DNA of 6,538 nucleotides from Bifidobacteriaceae bacterium. GTDB lineage: Bacteria > Actinomycetota > Actinomycetes > Actinomycetales > WQXJ01. This document shows, in pieces, positions 6,297-6,538 of this stretch. The notes under the pieces are model-generated. The model saw nothing but the letters and a program-made list of their open reading frames with translations. It had not been told where the DNA came from and searched no databases. The stretch's first letter is position 1, and each line of letters begins with the position of its first letter. The translations under genes were made by a program, and so were the position numbers. The DNA is taken from assembly GCA_031255075.1 (NCBI GenBank), contig JAIRTF010000043.1, positions 1-6,538 on the forward strand, written 5' to 3'.

Positions 6297-6315
6297 TTTG
6301 GAGGGTTCCACCAAA
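6297..6315. promoter_or_regulatory. palindrome-like element upstream of fabD, candidate operator
   Basis: TTTGGAGGGTTCCACCAAA carries the inverted pair TGGA (6299-6302)/TCCA (6307-6310), and an offset outer pair TTTGG/CCAAA. It resembles the perfect palindrome before fasR: both read TGGAG-G-T then CCAC and an A-run leading to C, allowing one or two single-base gaps. It lies about 70-85 bases before the fabD start. No TAnnnT -10 box is visible in the 6264-6382 gap, so fabD either depends on an activator or is read through from fasR. Confidence 0.35.
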
Positions 6316-6375
6316 ACCGGTCCCGCCGCGCTGTGCGAGCCGTCCGCGCCGAAATGGCCTACCAACGCCCAGACT

Positions 6376-6380
6376 GGAGG
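6376..6380 (+). promoter_or_regulatory. ribosome binding site of fabD
   Basis: GGAGG is a full Shine-Dalgarno core. It is only 2 bases before GTG 6383 (too close) and 11 bases before GTG 6392 (somewhat far). It confirms initiation here but leaves the exact start codon undecided. Confidence 0.6.
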
Positions 6381-6382
6381 GC

Positions 6383-6538
6383 GTGCGTTCAGTGGTCGCG
6401 CCCGGTCAGGGCGCTCAGCAGCCAGGCATGCTGGCGCCTTGGGCCGCCTTGGAGGGTCCCTGCCGCCAGCTGACCCACTGGTCACAGCTGACCGGGTTGG
6501 ACCTGATCAGCCTGGGAACGGTGGCCACAGCCGCCACC
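6383..6538 (+). CDS. fabD: malonyl-CoA:ACP transacylase, N-terminus (3' end outside window)
   Basis: FabD moves malonyl from CoA to acyl carrier protein, supplying the extender for type II fatty acid synthesis in the cytosol. The frame is open from GTG 6383 to the window end (52 residues). It begins VRSVVAPGQGAQQPGMLAPW, matching actinobacterial FabD N-termini of the form MxxLxAPGQG(A/S)Q(T)xG. GQGAQ (8-12) is the family motif whose Gln helps form the oxyanion hole. LTGLDLISLGT (36-46) also fits. The catalytic GHSxG serine and the active-site His lie beyond the edge. GTG 6383 gives the family's usual five residues before APGQG; GTG 6392, three codons later, has more plausible ribosome-site spacing. 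Its position directly after fasR supports the assignment. fabH, acpP and fabF would be expected further right. Confidence 0.88.
   Translation, partial: MRSVVAPGQGAQQPGMLAPWAALEGPCRQLTHWSQLTGLDLISLGTVATAAT

Noticed and set aside
6354..6473. Short plus-strand frame from ATG 6354 (39 codons)
   Set aside because: It overlaps fabD in another frame, has a Trp/Arg/Cys-rich product and no ribosome binding site.
6084..6485. Antisense open frame of 133 codons over the fasR end and the fabD start
   Set aside because: It overlaps the fasR helix-turn-helix and the fabD start, and has no family signature.

Overview
The window looks like a chromosomal segment of a high-GC Actinomycetota (actinobacterial) genome. 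The evidence is the GC-rich coding sequence, the short valyl-tRNA synthetase type, the Actinobacteria-restricted DUF3052 protein, and a PucR/CdaR-type regulator directly upstream of fabD. That last pair is the FasR-FabD arrangement of Streptomyces and the Rv2242-fabD arrangement of Mycobacterium tuberculosis. I cannot name the genus. I see no mobile elements, CRISPR arrays, tRNAs or rRNAs.

Layout: (1) 1-1335 (+) is the C-terminal half of valyl-tRNA synthetase, cut by the left edge. (2) 1336-1489 is a non-coding gap rich in inverted repeats, with one possible -10 box, leading into the next operon. (3) 1490-4490 (+) is a complete polar-amino-acid ABC importer in the order lipoprotein receptor, permease, ATPase. 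The permease has an unusual extra N-terminal membrane region and the ATPase has a disordered C-terminal tail. (4) 4511-4951 (-) is a DUF3052 protein, convergent with the ATPase gene. (5) 4952-5078 is a divergent regulatory region with -10-like boxes facing both ways and a perfect 7-bp-arm palindrome. (6) 5079-6263 (+) is a FasR-like regulator. (7) 6264-6382 is a gap containing a second element resembling the palindrome. (8) 6383-6538 (+) is the beginning of fabD, which opens a fatty-acid synthesis operon and runs off the right edge.

Functionally there are three blocks: charging of tRNA-Val, uptake of an amino acid, and transcriptional control plus the first dedicated malonyl-transfer step of type II fatty acid synthesis. 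I found no convincing new multi-gene system. The most interesting leads are the paired palindromic elements before fasR and before fabD (a candidate operator family), a probable leaderless fasR promoter, the permease fused to a three-helix N-terminal region, and the absence of aceE between the DUF3052 gene and fasR.
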